From: Clostridiales bacterium
Lineage (GTDB): Bacteria; Bacillota; Clostridia; Caldicoprobacterales; DTU083
Direction of reading: 5' to 3'
Assembly: GCA_012512335.1 (NCBI GenBank)
Contig: JAAZEK010000012.1
Location: forward strand, 1-7,347
DNA length: 7,347 bases
The position numbers and the translations under genes are program-made. The stretch's first letter is position 1, and every line of letters starts with the position of its first letter. The notes beneath the pieces are model-generated. The model was not told the origin of the DNA. It worked only from the letters and a program-made list of their open reading frames with translations, and did not search any database. Shown here piece after piece: positions 6,383 through 7,347 of this stretch.

Positions 6383-6632
6383 CGAGCATTGAGATGCAAA
6401 ATTTCAAGTAGTATATCGCTTTTCGTTGATCTTAGTTGCTTTTTGCTGTTTTATGAGCAGAATTTCAACTAATGCATGATTTTTCAGGTAAAAACAGTGC
6501 ACTACTTGAAAAAATGCACATAAAACGTCAAAGCACTGCTAAAATAGAGTGAATTTTATGCACTACTTGAAAATTTACTCAAAAAAGCCTAAATCACTCT
6601 GATTATTCTGTATTACTTGAAATTTTGCACAG
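6347..6632. repeat. ~285-bp imperfect palindrome made of six copies of a ~20-bp motif
   Basis: The motif, consensus CACTACTTGAAATTTTGCA, occurs three times in reverse orientation (about 6347-6368, 6393-6415, 6456-6478) and then three times forward (6497-6519, 6558-6580, 6608-6631). The inter-motif sequence is also related between arms: the reverse complement of the left arm reads TCATAAAACAGCAAAAAGC where the right arm reads ACATAAAACGTCAAAGC, and GCTCGAAAAGCCCAA where the right reads ACTCAAAAAAGCCTAA. The centre is TTTTT-CAGGT-AAAAA at 6480-6494. No convincing reading frame exists on either strand. It could be a miniature inverted-repeat element, a repetitive extragenic element or a long structured RNA. 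No terminal target-site duplication is obvious. Confidence 0.7.
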
Positions 6633-6750
6633 TTCAAGAAATCTGGGGCTTTGCTAAGCTTTGTGTTCTATTTCTTTCATGACAAATATATGGAAGAGTC
6701 ATCAGTTGTGTTGCTACCCTATAAGGAGTTACCTGAATTGATGGCTATGA

Positions 6751-6778
6751 ACATTGAACATTGAATAGTGAATAGGGA
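6751..6778 (+). repeat. Tandem heptamer array (ACATTGA type)
   Basis: Four 7-bp units follow one another: ACATTGA, ACATTGA, ATAGTGA, ATAGGGA. It resembles the array at 156-211 in unit length and in the recurring -TGA ending, and like that one it lies just upstream of a gene. Its second and third units together form the TTGAAT used as a -35 box by the promoter below. The rest of 6633-6750 shows nothing I can name. Confidence 0.7.
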
Positions 6779-6789
6779 CAAGATATAAT
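6761..6789 (+). promoter_or_regulatory. Sigma-A-type promoter for the DUF218 gene
   Basis: TTGAAT (6761-6766) and a perfect TATAAT (6784-6789) are separated by exactly 17 bp. The start of transcription would be near 6796, leaving a leader of only about 20-30 nt with an AGGGGG ribosome binding site at 6802-6807. This argues against translation from the in-frame ATG at 6793, which would lie upstream of the predicted transcript start. Confidence 0.65.
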
Positions 6790-6825
6790 TGCATGGTATA
6801 TAGGGGGCTGAGAGATTTGAAGAGT

Positions 6826-7347
6826 ATGAAGATTCATTTCAAATGGATGTTATTTGCAGCTGTATTGTTTTTTCTATGGTTTCTAATACATATAGTAATT
6901 ATAGCTATAGACGGGTTAAATGATAATATTGGTATATCTGATGTAGCTGTTGTTTTGGGTAACAAAGTAGAGTTAGACGGAAAACCTTCTAAGGCACTAC
7001 AAGCTAGGCTAGATAGAGCATTAGAGCTTTATAATAAAGAGCATTTTAAATATATTATAGTTAGTGGAGGAATAGGAAAAGAAGGATTTGATGAGGCAAT
7101 TGTTATGAAGAACTACTTAGTGGAAAACGGTGTATCAGATGAAGCTGTTTTACTAGATCAAGAAGGATATAACACATTTAGGACAGCTCAAAACACAAAA
7201 ACTATAATGAGTGAAATGGACTTAAATTCAGTTACAATAATTTCCCAATATTTTCATATAACAAGGACAAAGTTGGCATTTAGAAAAGTTGGGTTAGATA
7301 AAGTATATTCAGCCCACGCTAAGTATTTTGGTCTACGAGACTTGTAT
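6826..7347 (+). CDS. Membrane-anchored DUF218 (SanA/YdcF-like) protein, 3' end outside window
   Basis: The frame is open to the window edge, giving 174 residues without a stop. A short basic N-terminus precedes one hydrophobic segment (about 7-29), likely a membrane anchor with the domain outside the cytoplasm. The DUF218 domain follows: DVAVVLGNKVELDGKPS (39-55), ARLDRALELYN (60-70), YIIVSGGIGKEG (76-87), YNTFRTAQNT (115-124) and VTIISQYFHITRTKLAFRK (136-154). Family members such as SanA affect envelope permeability, but no biochemical function can be assigned here. The start is uncertain: TTG 6817 sits 9 nt after AGGGGG and would add three residues (MKS), whereas ATG 6826 gives the usual short basic lead to the anchor. 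A strong promoter at 6761-6789 suggests the gene is transcribed independently of guaBA. Confidence 0.85.
   Translation, partial: MKIHFKWMLFAAVLFFLWFLIHIVIIAIDGLNDNIGISDVAVVLGNKVELDGKPSKALQARLDRALELYNKEHFKYIIVSGGIGKEGFDEAIVMKNYLVENGVSDEAVLLDQEGYNTFRTAQNTKTIMSEMDLNSVTIISQYFHITRTKLAFRKVGLDKVYSAHAKYFGLRDLY

Noticed and set aside
6347..6632. CRISPR array
   Set aside because: The copies are degenerate, occur in both orientations, have uneven spacing, and the spacers are themselves related to each other; no cas gene is in the window.
6679..6702. Inverted repeat ATGAC...GTCAT
   Set aside because: Five base pairs with a 14-nt loop in AT-rich sequence is expected by chance.
6741..6764. Mini-gene ATG GCT ATG AAC ... 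TGA behind an AAGGAG-like site
   Set aside because: It would encode only seven residues, its last part is the heptamer repeat, and there is no promoter clearly aimed at it.

Overview
The window is AT-rich, and every intact gene lies on the + strand. TTG and GTG starts are frequent, with purine-rich Shine-Dalgarno sites. The protein families (a clostridial-type OGG1 glycosylase, a DUF554 membrane protein, adjacent guaB and guaA) point to a Firmicute of class Clostridia. An Alkaliphilus-like anaerobe is a guess, not a demonstration.

Layout: (1) 2-103 may be the 3' tail of an unrecognised gene. (2) A heptamer repeat array (156-211) runs into the ribosome binding site of a CE15-like (glucuronoyl esterase-type) alpha/beta hydrolase (225-1325). 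The last bases of that gene, stop codon included, are repeated in tandem just downstream. (3) 1440-3171 holds a probable two-gene unit, an OGG1-type 8-oxoguanine DNA glycosylase followed 13 nt later by a DUF554 membrane protein. (4) A 240-nt gap carries a good sigma-A-type promoter and four perfect copies of an 11-bp repeat. It leads into guaB (IMP dehydrogenase, 3413-4873) and then guaA (GMP synthetase, 4943-6211). Together these two convert IMP to XMP to GMP. (5) 6212-6825 is non-coding but rich in structure: a composite hairpin after guaA, two interleaved inverted repeats, and a ~285-bp imperfect palindrome built from six copies of a ~20-bp motif. (6) A heptamer array that supplies the -35 box of a promoter precedes a membrane-anchored DUF218 (SanA/YdcF-like) gene that runs off the window.

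The most notable observation is guaA. Its ATP-pyrophosphatase and dimerisation domains look complete, but the glutamine amidotransferase domain is reduced to about 105 residues. It lacks the GGP motif, the nucleophile-elbow cysteine and the His-Glu pair. The protein should be unable to hydrolyse glutamine, so it either uses free ammonia or takes ammonia from a separate glutaminase. The second notable object is the ~285-bp palindromic non-coding element downstream of guaA.
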